The notes: a model not told the origin generated them from the letters alone. 64,000 nucleotides of DNA from Candidatus Coatesiibacteriota bacterium (GCA_016927185.1 JAFGND010000055.1:9537-73536); one strand, 5' to 3'. Positions 8,464 through 17,643 are shown, counted from the first letter of the stretch. Numbers and translations: made by a program.

Positions 8464-9469
8464 ATATGTAAATGCAATTGTTTTTGCTTTTATTATGCTC
8501 TTGAATGGTTTGCTTTTTTCATACAAGATTGAGACAAGAAAAGTGGACCTGGCAGATGGTGGTTATTCAGAAGAGCAAGGTTATAATTTGCTATATAACA
8601 AGACGTGGGTAAGGCAAGGGAACTGCAGGATATTTTATGGAAATGGAGACTTGAAATCCAAAGGTGATTATAAAAGCAATAAGAAAGATGGCCACTGGAT
8701 AAGCTACTTCAAGAATTTCAATTTAAAATCAGAAGGGGATTACAAGGAAGGAAAAAAGACTGGTTTATGGAAAACTTACCATCTGTCTGGTGGCCTGGCA
8801 TCCGAAGGACATTATGATTCTGGCAAGAAAGTTGGTCTTCACAAGTACTGGGCAACAAATGGACAGATAACTCTATGGCAAAATTATCACTATGATGATT
8901 TGCATGGAGAATTTGCACAATGGTACGAAACAGAGAATCCAGACAGAAATCCATTCATATATGCAGCATATTATTGTCCTGTTGGAAAATTGCTATGGTA
9001 TTACGGCATAGAATATAATGACAAACTGATGAATGATTTGAATCAAACAGCAAAAGATACTGAAGGTCCGGCTCATCCATGCCTTAACGGGAGTTTCTAT
9101 TTTGGCAAAAGAGATGGTGAATGGAAAGGGTGGTACAAGAACGGCTTTCCAAGGCTATCTATATTCTATAACAAGGGAAAAATCACTGATCAGGCAAGAG
9201 CCTGGTATCCAAATGGAAATCCTGCAAGCATACAATTCTTTCTGGATGGCAGGAAGCATGGATTATGGAGATATTGGTATTCAAGTGGAGTTATAATGAA
9301 AGAAATGAGTTACAAAAACGACAAACTCCATGGAAAATATCTTGAATGGTACCCAACAGGAATTAAGAAAACAATAGGAACCTACAAGGATGGCAAGAGG
9401 GTAGGGGACTGGTTTTTCTATGAAGATAATGGAAAAATCTTCAAGGGGAAAAAGTATCCCTTTGATTAG
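8456..9469 (+). CDS. Secreted MORN/YwqK-like repeat protein
   Basis: 337 residues. An N-terminal hydrophobic segment (AIVFAFIMLLNGLLF) acts as signal peptide or anchor. About ten tandem repeats of roughly 20-24 residues follow, on the pattern sGdYk.GkkdG.W..Y...G, for example GDYKSNKKDGHWISYFKN and GDYKEGKKTGLWKTYHLSG. These match the MORN-like repeats of the YwqK antitoxin-component family. In other bacteria such proteins are exported or act as immunity or binding modules; the partner is unknown here. The start overlaps the methyltransferase gene by 8 bases, so the two are co-translated. No toxin gene is beside it, so the antitoxin label should not be taken literally. Confidence 0.8.
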   Translation: MNRYVNAIVFAFIMLLNGLLFSYKIETRKVDLADGGYSEEQGYNLLYNKTWVRQGNCRIFYGNGDLKSKGDYKSNKKDGHWISYFKNFNLKSEGDYKEGKKTGLWKTYHLSGGLASEGHYDSGKKVGLHKYWATNGQITLWQNYHYDDLHGEFAQWYETENPDRNPFIYAAYYCPVGKLLWYYGIEYNDKLMNDLNQTAKDTEGPAHPCLNGSFYFGKRDGEWKGWYKNGFPRLSIFYNKGKITDQARAWYPNGNPASIQFFLDGRKHGLWRYWYSSGVIMKEMSYKNDKLHGKYLEWYPTGIKKTIGTYKDGKRVGDWFFYEDNGKIFKGKKYPFD

Positions 9470-9475
9470 GCAGTA

Positions 9476-10126
9476 TTACCCGCCAAATGCCCTGTCACCA
9501 GCATCACCCAATCCGGGAACTATGTAGCCGTTATCGTTCAAACTGGGATCCAGTGCTGCTACAATTAGCTCAGCTTGTGGAAAATTCTGAAAAAGTCTTT
9601 CTACCCCTAAAGGAGAAGCAATTACTGCAGCAACAATAAGTCGTTTAGGATTTCCCAGTTTCAGAAGCTCATCAATCACTTTAAGCAGAGTTGAACCAGA
9701 AGCGAGCATGGGATCTGCAAGAAGCAGTATAGTATCTTGTGATATTTCTGGAACATTCATATAATCCATTTCAATCTTGAAACGGAAATCACTGTCATTA
9801 CTTCCTTCTATTCTCTTTGCTGATACTACTCCCATCTTTGCCTCTGGAAAAGCCTTTATCAAACCTTCCACAAAAGGCATAGAAGCTCGCAGAATTTGCA
9901 CTATCACTATATTATCCCTGTCAGGAATTTCTACCCCGTCAGCTTGACCTATGGGAGTTTCCACTTTTATTTTCTTTATGCTCATTGTTTTTATTAGCTC
10001 ATATCCCATTATCCTGCCTAAAGTCACCAATCCCTTTCTGAAAGGGATCTGACTTGTTTTCTTGTCCCTTAACTTTGTCAGAAGTTCCTGAATCAGAGGA
10101 TGTTCAAGAATCAGAAGATTTTTCAT
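9476..10126 (-). CDS. upp: Uracil phosphoribosyltransferase
   Basis: Salvages uracil with PRPP to give UMP. The PRPP-binding loop is LLADPMLASGSTLLKVID, ILRASMPFVEG lies near residue 80, and the protein ends in the conserved uracil-binding GDAGDRAFGG. The open frame runs to 10162, but the ATG at 10126 with AAGGA six bases upstream gives the family's normal N-terminus (MKNLLILEHP) and 216 residues. It overlaps the 3' end of the glycosyltransferase gene by 23 bases. With cdd in the same operon it forms a pyrimidine-salvage pair. Confidence 0.95.
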   Translation of the reverse strand: MKNLLILEHPLIQELLTKLRDKKTSQIPFRKGLVTLGRIMGYELIKTMSIKKIKVETPIGQADGVEIPDRDNIVIVQILRASMPFVEGLIKAFPEAKMGVVSAKRIEGSNDSDFRFKIEMDYMNVPEISQDTILLLADPMLASGSTLLKVIDELLKLGNPKRLIVAAVIASPLGVERLFQNFPQAELIVAALDPSLNDNGYIVPGLGDAGDRAFGG

Positions 10127-11303
10127 TGCATTCCTTTCCATATAGTTTCTTATAACCTTCAACTATAGAGTTCCAGCCAAACTTTTCTTCCAGCCATTTG
10201 AAGCCATTTTCAGCAAACTTTTCTGCCAGTTTCCTGTCTGTCCAGAGTTTCTCAATTGCATTTGCAAGCTCTTCTGGATCATCAGGTTTGACTAGCAAAC
10301 CTGTCTTGTTATCAATAATTATATCCACTATTCCCCCAAGATTGCTACCTATAACTGGACGTTTGTAAGCCATTGCCTCAAGCAGTACAACACCAAGCCC
10401 TTCAGTATCCCCCTTGCTGTCAATTACTGCTGGTAAAACGAACATATAAGCTTTGTTATATCTTTCATCAAGTCCTTTATGATGCAGATTACCAAGAAAA
10501 GATACATTTTCATTTATATCAAGATCCAGAGCAAGTTTTTTCAGATGCTTTTCTTCGCTTCCCTGACCGACTACAACGAGTTTCAGATTATATTTCTCTT
10601 TCAAGATCTTTATTGCTTTCAGAAGAACAGGAAGCCCTTTTCTCTCGACTAATCTTCCCACGAATAGTATTTCATAACCTAAATCATTGTGTTTGTCTGG
10701 AATTTCAAATGGTATCCCATCAGGGATATAGCTAATTTCCCTTCCCAGAATTTCCTTAACTGCGTCTGCTGTTACAGAGCTGTTTGCACTTGCCCCATCA
10801 GCCATTTTCAGCAAATACCTGAATACGGGGATAAGAACAGGGAAACTATGTTTCAACCATCTGACTTCAGCTCCATAGTATCTGTGAAAAATCCTTACTT
10901 CTGGAGATATCTTTTTCAGAAGAAATCCCCATAATGCATGAGGAAGTGGCCAGTGGATCTGGACAATGTCAAACTTACTTTTTTTTACAAAAATCAGTAG
11001 ATTTATCCATCCAAGAAGCATATAGAAGCAAAGATGTATGAAGTACCATGGTCTGCTTTTTATCCTGTCAGGAGTAGTCTCATCATGAGTCAAGTCTTCA
11101 TATTTTCTAAAAAAATACCTGAATCTCTTAACTTTTATGCCTTCGTATTCCTCATCCTTCAATCCCTTGTATGAAGAAACGAAGACAGAAGGAGTCAAGT
11201 CATTTTTCTTCATTTCCTCAAGAAGCTTTATCAACCATGGGGTTATTATATCATCTTTTGAACGAGGAAATGCGGTTACTACATGGCATATAGATAATGG
11301 CAT
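10104..11303 (-). CDS. GT4-family glycosyltransferase
   Basis: 399 residues with the GT-B fold. The N-terminal domain opens with SICHVVTAFPRSKDD and includes a QIHWPLPHALWGF segment. The C-terminal nucleotide-sugar domain has ILFVGRLVERKGLPVLLKAI, VVGQGSEE and the EX7E-type motif EGLGVVLLEA followed by NLGGIVDII. It transfers a sugar from a nucleotide or lipid donor, probably to a cell-envelope glycan, but donor and acceptor cannot be told. It is the third gene of cdd-DUF5683-GT4-upp, and its ATG overlaps the preceding stop. Its link to pyrimidine salvage is not obvious; UMP/CMP recycling from sugar nucleotides is one possible reason. Confidence 0.9.
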   Translation of the reverse strand: MPLSICHVVTAFPRSKDDIITPWLIKLLEEMKKNDLTPSVFVSSYKGLKDEEYEGIKVKRFRYFFRKYEDLTHDETTPDRIKSRPWYFIHLCFYMLLGWINLLIFVKKSKFDIVQIHWPLPHALWGFLLKKISPEVRIFHRYYGAEVRWLKHSFPVLIPVFRYLLKMADGASANSSVTADAVKEILGREISYIPDGIPFEIPDKHNDLGYEILFVGRLVERKGLPVLLKAIKILKEKYNLKLVVVGQGSEEKHLKKLALDLDINENVSFLGNLHHKGLDERYNKAYMFVLPAVIDSKGDTEGLGVVLLEAMAYKRPVIGSNLGGIVDIIIDNKTGLLVKPDDPEELANAIEKLWTDRKLAEKFAENGFKWLEEKFGWNSIVEGYKKLYGKECNEKSSDS

Positions 11304-11962
11304 CAGAATGTAAAGCTAAATCCTATATTATTATTGTTGAAAAAGAATTTTACTCTTTTTTGAGGCTGTTTGTCATAAATTCCTATATCAATATCACTAT
11401 CAAAACCATGCATATATGCATCTACATAGGCATCAGCCATCGCAACTAATGCCCAGGCGACTTTGTACCAGATGAAATCCTCTCTTCTCCTATAGAAAGA
11501 AAGATATCTGTTATAATAATAATCTGCATTGTTTTGATCATTTCTATTGGCTGCTTCCTGAGAGAGAGAGTAGTTGTCATGAGCTCTTATTGCATTATAA
11601 ATTATGCCAGTAATAAGGAAAACTTCCATTCCCAGGAAAATGCAGGCTTTTACTTTCTTGTCATTATAATATTGTCCCCATCCTGGCAGGATAAGACTTT
11701 GAAACAATGCTCTTGTTGGTTTCCTTAAAGGAACGAAATCTTCCTTTTTCTTTTTTTTCTCTTTTTCATCCTCTTTACTAGTCTCTTTTTTCTTTGTATC
11801 TTCTTTTTTTGCATCTGAAGCGGTTTCTTTCTTATCATCAGATACTTTTACTGCTGTTCTAGGTTTTGTTTTAAGAGAATCAGGTAAAAAATAGGGTGAC
11901 ATGAAATCATCAGCTAGTAATTTCAAGGGAAGAAAGATCAAGATTAAAAGAGTTATCTTCAT
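11303..11962 (-). CDS. DUF5683 membrane protein with charged linker
   Basis: 219 residues. A signal peptide (MKITLLILIFLPLKLLA) is followed by a low-complexity Lys/Glu/Asp-rich linker (about residues 38-75). The DUF5683 core comes next: PTRALFQSLILPGWGQYYNDKK with a membrane segment IFLGMEVFLITGIIYNAI, a Tyr- and Asn-rich region and a second hydrophobic stretch WALVAMADAYVDAYM. DUF5683 proteins are common in Bacteroidetes and related FCB phyla; their function is unknown. It overlaps cdd by four bases (ATGA) and the glycosyltransferase start by one. Confidence 0.82.
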   Translation of the reverse strand: MKITLLILIFLPLKLLADDFMSPYFLPDSLKTKPRTAVKVSDDKKETASDAKKEDTKKKETSKEDEKEKKKKKEDFVPLRKPTRALFQSLILPGWGQYYNDKKVKACIFLGMEVFLITGIIYNAIRAHDNYSLSQEAANRNDQNNADYYYNRYLSFYRRREDFIWYKVAWALVAMADAYVDAYMHGFDSDIDIGIYDKQPQKRVKFFFNNNNIGFSFTF

Positions 11963-12357
11963 TCTTTATCCATACTGAAACCATTAGGGAGAAGTTCTTT
12001 CAGATTAAATATTGCTTCGTTTTTATCAGATGCCAAAATCATGATCATGTTTTCTGCAAATTCAATCAAGACTTGTCTGCAGGCTCCGCATGGAAATGTC
12101 AGTTTCTCAGTTGGCGTGTAAATTGCAATGGCAGTAAATTCTCTTTTCCCTTCAGAAATTGCCCTGAAAACTGCATTTCTTTCTGCACATGAAGTCAATC
12201 CATATGATGAGTTTTCTACATTGCAGCCAGCAAAAACTTCACCATCAATTGTCAATATTGCAGCACCTACCTGAAAACTGGAATAAGGTGAATAGGCATT
12301 TTGAGAGACTTTTTTTGCCTCTGATATAAGTCTGTTCTTTATTTCTTCTGAAATCAT
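11959..12357 (-). CDS. cdd: Cytidine deaminase
   Basis: Zn-dependent hydrolytic deamination of cytidine and deoxycytidine to uridine. Homotetrameric type, 132 residues. Zinc ligands and catalytic Glu are visible as C57-A-E59 (TSCAERNA) and C90-G-A-C93 (PCGACRQ). Substrate-binding SSFQVGAA and CNVENSSYG are intact. The ATG at 12357 has AAGGAAAG upstream. First gene of the cdd-DUF5683-GT4-upp operon. Confidence 0.96.
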   Translation of the reverse strand: MISEEIKNRLISEAKKVSQNAYSPYSSFQVGAAILTIDGEVFAGCNVENSSYGLTSCAERNAVFRAISEGKREFTAIAIYTPTEKLTFPCGACRQVLIEFAENMIMILASDKNEAIFNLKELLPNGFSMDKE

Positions 12358-12445
12358 TTCTTTCCTTGACGCATCTTATTATATATAAAACATAACCATT
12401 ACCTAAAGACTATTGATATCAAGCAAGCAAAAAAGAAGGAGCAGT

Positions 12446-14305
12446 ATGGAAATTAAAATAAAGGAAATTCATCAGAAGCTTCTTGCCAGGAACAAGGAAG
12501 CAAACCTTGAAGAAATAGAACAAGCCTATAGTTATTTCAAGAACGCCCTTAATTTTTTTGCCGGGAATGAAGAGCTAACTAACCTTATAAGCTTGCTGTT
12601 GGACTACAAGAAAAGCAGTTCTGTTTCTACATTACTAAATTTCGAAGAAAACAAGTACAATGACGAGGATTACGTTTCCATAAGCATTCTTTCTGGAGAC
12701 TGGCCTGGGCTGGCTGATAGTTGCACAGGCTTGATACATCATCTTGGTTTTAATATTCATTATGTAAGAGGAATGATTATTCCTTTTGAAAATGAGAATC
12801 TGGGTTATGTAATCATAGTATTAAGATTCGCTGATAAGCAAGAATACGGGCATTTCCAGGAATTGAAACCCAGAATTATACATATACTTCAGTATATCTC
12901 CATAGGTATGAAGTCCAAGGAGAAAATACTGTCTTCAGGTAATTATAAACTATTTCTGCTTAATGACTTGATAAGAATAATTCAAACTGAAATAAGCAGC
13001 TGGAATGAGGATTTGAAAAGAAGAATTACGAAGGAAATAGAACTTTTCATTATGAGTAGGTCAACCGCATATCTTCAGGAGAGATCCCCGGAGACTATAG
13101 CTGAGCAGATACTCATCAATTTCAGTTTTCATGAAAAAACAAAAGCTACTCATGGAAAGATCCAGGTAAGAATAAAAGATATTGATTCCCAGCAGCAGCC
13201 TCTATCAAATATTACCATTGCTGGTTATGCGGGTCAGATTTCACTGGATTCCTGTCTTGATTCAATAAGAAAAACAATACCAGACATGATAATAAAATAT
13301 AACAAGGATTTTACTTCTCCTGAAGGTATTATTATCATTCAAGTTGAAATGGTTCACCAGAATGAATCACTTCTGTCAGAGGTTGAAAAGGAGGAATTGA
13401 TAAATCAGCTACAGAACTTATCAAGGAGGAAAAGACTCTATGATGTTTTCAGCATGGATGGAAAAGGTGGAATAGAAAACGAATTGAGGATAATCATTCC
13501 TGCTCTTGTAAAGGAATATCAGAGATCAAGCACTCCACAGGTCCTGATAGATTTGAAAAGGGAAACAGATCTTCTGCTTGAATTCAGGTTAATGGTAGTT
13601 AATGATACAGAAGAAGATAATCAATCAATATCAGCGAAATTGATATCTATTATTCAGGCCTCAAGGGGAGTTCAAATCAAGACAATTGTACCTCCCAGGA
13701 TAATAGGGAATGTTGAAGTGACAATTTTTGATCTGGAAGCTTTGAAAGATGCTTTCTCTTCGCATGAAGACATTTATGAACATCTGAAACAGCAACTAAC
13801 TGAAACTATCGGAAAATTCAGGGATTTTGATGAAGGAATGAGAAGAAGGGATATTTCCAACCTTAAGCTGCTTGTCAAATCCCCCGAATTTGCAGGTTAC
13901 AGTGAAGAACAGATAAAGCAGATATACTTTAACCTTGATGATTTTTACAGAGCTGGAGCATTTTTCGAAGAAATAACTGCCCAGACTAAATTTTGCCTTG
14001 ATACATTGAAAGAAGCAAGAGCTTCAGGAAAGAACACTCTGGTAAAAGGAATTTGTACTTATAGATTCCTTGCCAATCAGACGAAAATCCCTCTTTCTTC
14101 CATTATAGCAGTATTTCTTGCAAAAGACAGAGCTGAGCTTCTACCCAAATGGATTGAGATTTTTCCGAGTACCGAGGTAACCATGAGCAAGATACCTTTT
14201 GGATTGGAAGTAGTTTATTTGTTCAGGTTAACCAAGGAGAAGAAAGCTCTTGAAGATAATGCTTTCGAGAACTTGATTACTGAAATAGAAAAAGCTATCA
14301 CTTGA
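12446..14305 (+). CDS. Large ACT-domain protein resembling NAD-glutamate dehydrogenase N-terminus
   Basis: 619 residues of unknown function. Residues about 78-115 (SISILSGDWPGLADSCTG, then GFNIHYVRGM) follow the ACT-domain pattern of GlnD and of the large NAD-dependent glutamate dehydrogenases: beta strand, DxPGLL, helix, hydrophobic strand. The rest is helical with further alpha/beta segments that could be degenerate ACT-like units. No dehydrogenase catalytic motif or nucleotide-binding loop is visible. It may be a stand-alone regulatory or sensor protein for an amino acid. The frame opens at TTG 12413, but ATG 12446 has GAAGGAG five bases upstream and is preferred. The 3' end overlaps the convergent gene by 8 bases. 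Confidence 0.72.
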   Translation: MEIKIKEIHQKLLARNKEANLEEIEQAYSYFKNALNFFAGNEELTNLISLLLDYKKSSSVSTLLNFEENKYNDEDYVSISILSGDWPGLADSCTGLIHHLGFNIHYVRGMIIPFENENLGYVIIVLRFADKQEYGHFQELKPRIIHILQYISIGMKSKEKILSSGNYKLFLLNDLIRIIQTEISSWNEDLKRRITKEIELFIMSRSTAYLQERSPETIAEQILINFSFHEKTKATHGKIQVRIKDIDSQQQPLSNITIAGYAGQISLDSCLDSIRKTIPDMIIKYNKDFTSPEGIIIIQVEMVHQNESLLSEVEKEELINQLQNLSRRKRLYDVFSMDGKGGIENELRIIIPALVKEYQRSSTPQVLIDLKRETDLLLEFRLMVVNDTEEDNQSISAKLISIIQASRGVQIKTIVPPRIIGNVEVTIFDLEALKDAFSSHEDIYEHLKQQLTETIGKFRDFDEGMRRRDISNLKLLVKSPEFAGYSEEQIKQIYFNLDDFYRAGAFFEEITAQTKFCLDTLKEARASGKNTLVKGICTYRFLANQTKIPLSSIIAVFLAKDRAELLPKWIEIFPSTEVTMSKIPFGLEVVYLFRLTKEKKALEDNAFENLITEIEKAIT

Positions 14306-14867
14306 TAAATATTGCGAAGTTTTTTATTTCTTTTTCAGCAATTTCTCTGCTGATAACTCTGTAAGCAGGTTTATAAGTATCCCTATAAATTTGTGAATGA
14401 TGCATCAAGGGAAGTGTTTTTTGAGCTAATAATGTATTTATCTCACTGAAATCATCAAACTTTTTCAAGATTATTCCCCAATGATGATCTTCTATCATAT
14501 TCTTCCATAAGGATCGAAACAAATCGAAGTCTTGATTTGAAATTGATGCGCTGAGTATGAATGAGTTTAAAACCTCTTTTGCTTCTATTTCATGGAATTT
14601 GCAGGAGCAAAAATGACATCTCAGAAATCTTGGTGAAATTATTTGAAATGGAATTGGAGTTCTACTTATATCTGCATTTGTCCACTCATCAAGGAACTCT
14701 TTTCTTATCAATAAGATGTCCTTTGTGATAAGATGAGAAGATCCCATAATTGACTGATATAATAGTTTATATATGTCTCTAGCTGTTGTTAGAGGGAAAT
14801 ACCTGAATTCGCTGATCAGAGTATCATTCAACCATGAAGGTATTATGGAACCTCTATTCAACCTCAT
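14298..14867 (-). CDS. Conserved hypothetical protein with HSQxYRxxYKPAYRV motif
   Basis: Not recognised. 189 soluble residues. It includes a CHFCSC cluster near residue 80, SSHLITKD near 40 and a C-terminal HSQIYRDTYKPAYRVIS. The run of His, Tyr and Arg looks like an active-site or ligand-binding motif. ATG 14867 is chosen over upstream starts because GGAGG lies eight bases before it. It overlaps the mnmA 3' end by 14 bases and is the last gene of the nadA operon. Convergent overlap of 8 bases with the ACT protein. Function should not be guessed. Confidence 0.65.
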   Translation of the reverse strand: MRLNRGSIIPSWLNDTLISEFRYFPLTTARDIYKLLYQSIMGSSHLITKDILLIRKEFLDEWTNADISRTPIPFQIISPRFLRCHFCSCKFHEIEAKEVLNSFILSASISNQDFDLFRSLWKNMIEDHHWGIILKKFDDFSEINTLLAQKTLPLMHHSQIYRDTYKPAYRVISREIAEKEIKNFAIFIK

Positions 14868-15936
14868 TAATAATACCTCCGCAAAGGATTCTTTCATCAA
14901 TATAACATACTACGCTTTGCCCTTTTGTTGCTGCATAAGGTTGTTCCAGGAATTCTACTGTGAACTCATTCTCACTTATTCTGGAAAGCAAAGAAGAGAC
15001 TGGTTTTGAATTATACCTTATCTTGGTTAAGACGTGGTATTCCTTGAAATCATCATTATTAAACCAATTAGCATTGATTGCTTTTATTTTTCTGCATTTC
15101 AGATCGTTGACATCAAAGGAAACTTTAATTTCATTTTTATCAGCATCCATTGATACTATATACAAAGGTTTTCCTTTAGCTAATCCCAATCCACTTCTCT
15201 GTCCAACTGTATATCTGGATAGACCTTTATGTCTTCCCAGTATAGTTCCATCAGCAAGTCTGATATTCCCTGATTCTTCCCTCAATCGGGATTTTGCATA
15301 GTACTTATACTTGTAGATAAAGCATAAATCCTGACTGCCTTTTTTATCAGCAACTTCGATTTCATATTCTATGGCTTTTTCTCTTACTTGCTGCTTGGTA
15401 AATGAGTTAAGTGGTAATATCGTGTAAGGCAGATATTTCCTGTCCAACATCCATAGCATATATGACTGATCTATGGCAGTTTCATTACACGCCTTTGAAA
15501 TGAAGTAATTCTGTCCAATTTTTGAGATGCCTGCATAATGACCTGTTGCCAGATAATGTATCCCGATTTCCCTCATTTTTTTCATTATAATATCCCACTT
15601 TAAAAGAGCATTGCATCTTACGCAAGGATTAGGTGTTCTACCTTTTTCATATTCGTTATTAAAATCGGACAGTACGATTTCCTTGAATAAATCAGAAGCA
15701 TCTATAAAAAAATGTTTTATGCCAAGTCTGTTACTTATCTTCAAGACATCATCTCTTGAATGCTTTGAAGTATATGCATAATTGTTTTCAGCATTTTTGC
15801 AAAGAATTAATGTGGCAGAGACAATCTCATACTCCATTTCTTTCAAAATAGCTGCTGAAACTGCTGAATCAACTCCTCCACTCAAGGCTACACAAATACT
15901 GCTTCCTTTGGGAGGCAGATTACTGAAATCATTCAT
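14854..15936 (-). CDS. mnmA: tRNA-specific 2-thiouridylase MnmA
   Basis: Thiolates U34 of the wobble position in tRNA-Lys, -Glu and -Gln using ATP and a persulfide relay. The PP-loop SGGVDS lies at residues 19-24. The two catalytic cysteines are C105 in GRTPNPCVRCN and C205 in SQDLCFI. The YTVGQRSGLGLA motif introduces the C-terminal barrels. 360 residues, normal length. Overlaps carbamoyltransferase 2 by eight bases upstream. Confidence 0.95.
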   Translation of the reverse strand: MNDFSNLPPKGSSICVALSGGVDSAVSAAILKEMEYEIVSATLILCKNAENNYAYTSKHSRDDVLKISNRLGIKHFFIDASDLFKEIVLSDFNNEYEKGRTPNPCVRCNALLKWDIIMKKMREIGIHYLATGHYAGISKIGQNYFISKACNETAIDQSYMLWMLDRKYLPYTILPLNSFTKQQVREKAIEYEIEVADKKGSQDLCFIYKYKYYAKSRLREESGNIRLADGTILGRHKGLSRYTVGQRSGLGLAKGKPLYIVSMDADKNEIKVSFDVNDLKCRKIKAINANWFNNDDFKEYHVLTKIRYNSKPVSSLLSRISENEFTVEFLEQPYAATKGQSVVCYIDERILCGGIINEVE

Positions 15937-17635
15937 CTTGTTTCTTGAATAAGAGGAAATTTCCCAGCACTAGATAATCTATATCTACATTGCAGAAGCA
16001 GTTTATTGCTTCGGATGGTGTTCTTATTATCGGTTCTCCCATTACATTGAAACTGGTATTCAGAATTACCGGACATCCTGTTATTTGCCTGAAATGGTTT
16101 ATTAAGTCCCAGTAGCGGGGATTGGTTTCCCTGTCAACACTCTGCAATCTGGCTGTTCCATCAACATGTGTTACCGCTGGAATTTCCTTCTTTTTGTCTT
16201 CCTTTACAGGAAATACCATTGTCATGAAAGGATTATATGTATAATTCTCGAAATATTCTGAACCGAATTCATGCAAAACTGATGGAGCAAAAGGTCTGAA
16301 ACTTTCCCTTTTTTTGACCTTTTTATTTACAACATCTTTCATTTCTTCTCTTCTGGCATCTGCAAGTATGCTTCTGTTACCAAGAGCACGTGGACCTGTT
16401 TCCATTCTTCCTTGAAACCATGCTACGATTTTTCCCTTGTCAAGCAGCTTGGCAACTTTTTTTGTAATCGTCTCGTCTGCATATTCTTCGTAGAGAAGAT
16501 TTGATGTTTCAATAGCCTTGAGTATATCTTCTTTGCTGAACTCGTCTCCCAGGTAAGCATGTCTTTGAATAAATCCCATTTTGGGTTGATTCAGAATTTG
16601 ATGATATAAATAATAAGCTACTCCAATTGAAATTCCGCCATCATAAGATGCAGGTTGAACATATACATCATCATAAAGGCCTTCATGAAGAAGTCTGCCG
16701 TTCATAACACTATTCTGTGCTGTTCCGCCTGAGAGACATAAATATCTCTCACCAGTCTTATCCTTTAGCTTCCTTGCCATTGCTATAGCGATATCTTCTG
16801 TTAAAACCTGAAGGCTTTTTGCTAAATTGGCATGTTTATCAGTAACTTCCTCGTCTTTTTTCCTTATTGGTCCGAATTTCTCAATAAATTTTTCTGAAAC
16901 CCAGGGATTCTTAATCCCTTTCTGGTAATTGAAATAGCTCATGTCTATTTCAAAAGATGCATCTGGTTTCAGGTGAACTATTTTAGAAAGTTCATCATAA
17001 TATTCAGGTTTTCCATAAGCAGATAGTCCCATGACTTTGTATTCATCATTATCTGGTATGAATCCGAGATAGTGAGTAAAAGATCCCCACAGATATCCAA
17101 GAGAGTGAGGATAGAATATTTCATCTAGTTTTGTTATTTTTCTGTCCTTTGCAGATGCAAGTAATGTTGTTGCCATTTCTCCGCAACCGTCTAATGTAAG
17201 AATTGCAGCAGATGAAAATGGAGAAACATAAAAGCAGCTAGCTGCATGAGCCATATGGTGCTCAATAAATGAGAATTTGTAATGCGGTTTTCTTATCCTG
17301 AATGCCCTTTTTAAATCGTTTTCGCAATTTCTCATTCCACTCCATGCTGACTGATGAGTACCCCAGAAAGCAAGACTTTTAGGTAAGTTTTTCACAATCT
17401 GCCATAATCTTTTATTGAAATGAAGCCACGGTTTCATATGAAAGCCTATATAATCAATGTCATCGATTGTTATTCCTGCATAATCAAGGCAGTACTGAAT
17501 TGAGTTTACAGGAAAACTTGCATCATGTTTTTTTCTTGTATAACGCTCTTCCTGAACATTGGCTAGAAGGACGCCATCCTTTATCAAAGCTGCAGATGAA
17601 TGTAAAACATATCCACTGATTCCCAAAATGTACAT
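15929..17635 (-). CDS. Carbamoyltransferase, NodU/TobZ-like (copy 2)
   Basis: 568 residues, same family as the gene at 5762 but clearly diverged. N-terminal YILGISGYVLHSSAAL, metal-binding EHHMAHAASCFY, LTLDGCGEMATT and DEYKVMGLSAYGKPEY are present. The C-terminal part has GRMETGPRALGNRSIL, KKRESFRPFAPSVL and LNTSFNVMGEPIIRTP. It carbamoylates an unknown hydroxyl acceptor. GGAG precedes the ATG. It sits between a PP2C-like gene and mnmA in the nadA operon, with no natural-product or exopolysaccharide genes, so the substrate may be a housekeeping glycan or glycolipid (inference). Confidence 0.9.
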   Translation of the reverse strand: MYILGISGYVLHSSAALIKDGVLLANVQEERYTRKKHDASFPVNSIQYCLDYAGITIDDIDYIGFHMKPWLHFNKRLWQIVKNLPKSLAFWGTHQSAWSGMRNCENDLKRAFRIRKPHYKFSFIEHHMAHAASCFYVSPFSSAAILTLDGCGEMATTLLASAKDRKITKLDEIFYPHSLGYLWGSFTHYLGFIPDNDEYKVMGLSAYGKPEYYDELSKIVHLKPDASFEIDMSYFNYQKGIKNPWVSEKFIEKFGPIRKKDEEVTDKHANLAKSLQVLTEDIAIAMARKLKDKTGERYLCLSGGTAQNSVMNGRLLHEGLYDDVYVQPASYDGGISIGVAYYLYHQILNQPKMGFIQRHAYLGDEFSKEDILKAIETSNLLYEEYADETITKKVAKLLDKGKIVAWFQGRMETGPRALGNRSILADARREEMKDVVNKKVKKRESFRPFAPSVLHEFGSEYFENYTYNPFMTMVFPVKEDKKKEIPAVTHVDGTARLQSVDRETNPRYWDLINHFRQITGCPVILNTSFNVMGEPIIRTPSEAINCFCNVDIDYLVLGNFLLFKKQDE

Positions 17636-17643
17636 ATCAACTC

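Noticed and set aside
8456-9469. Methylase plus YwqK-like gene as a toxin-antitoxin or defence module
   Set aside because: No toxin, nuclease or restriction gene is adjacent; the YwqK name alone does not show antitoxin function.
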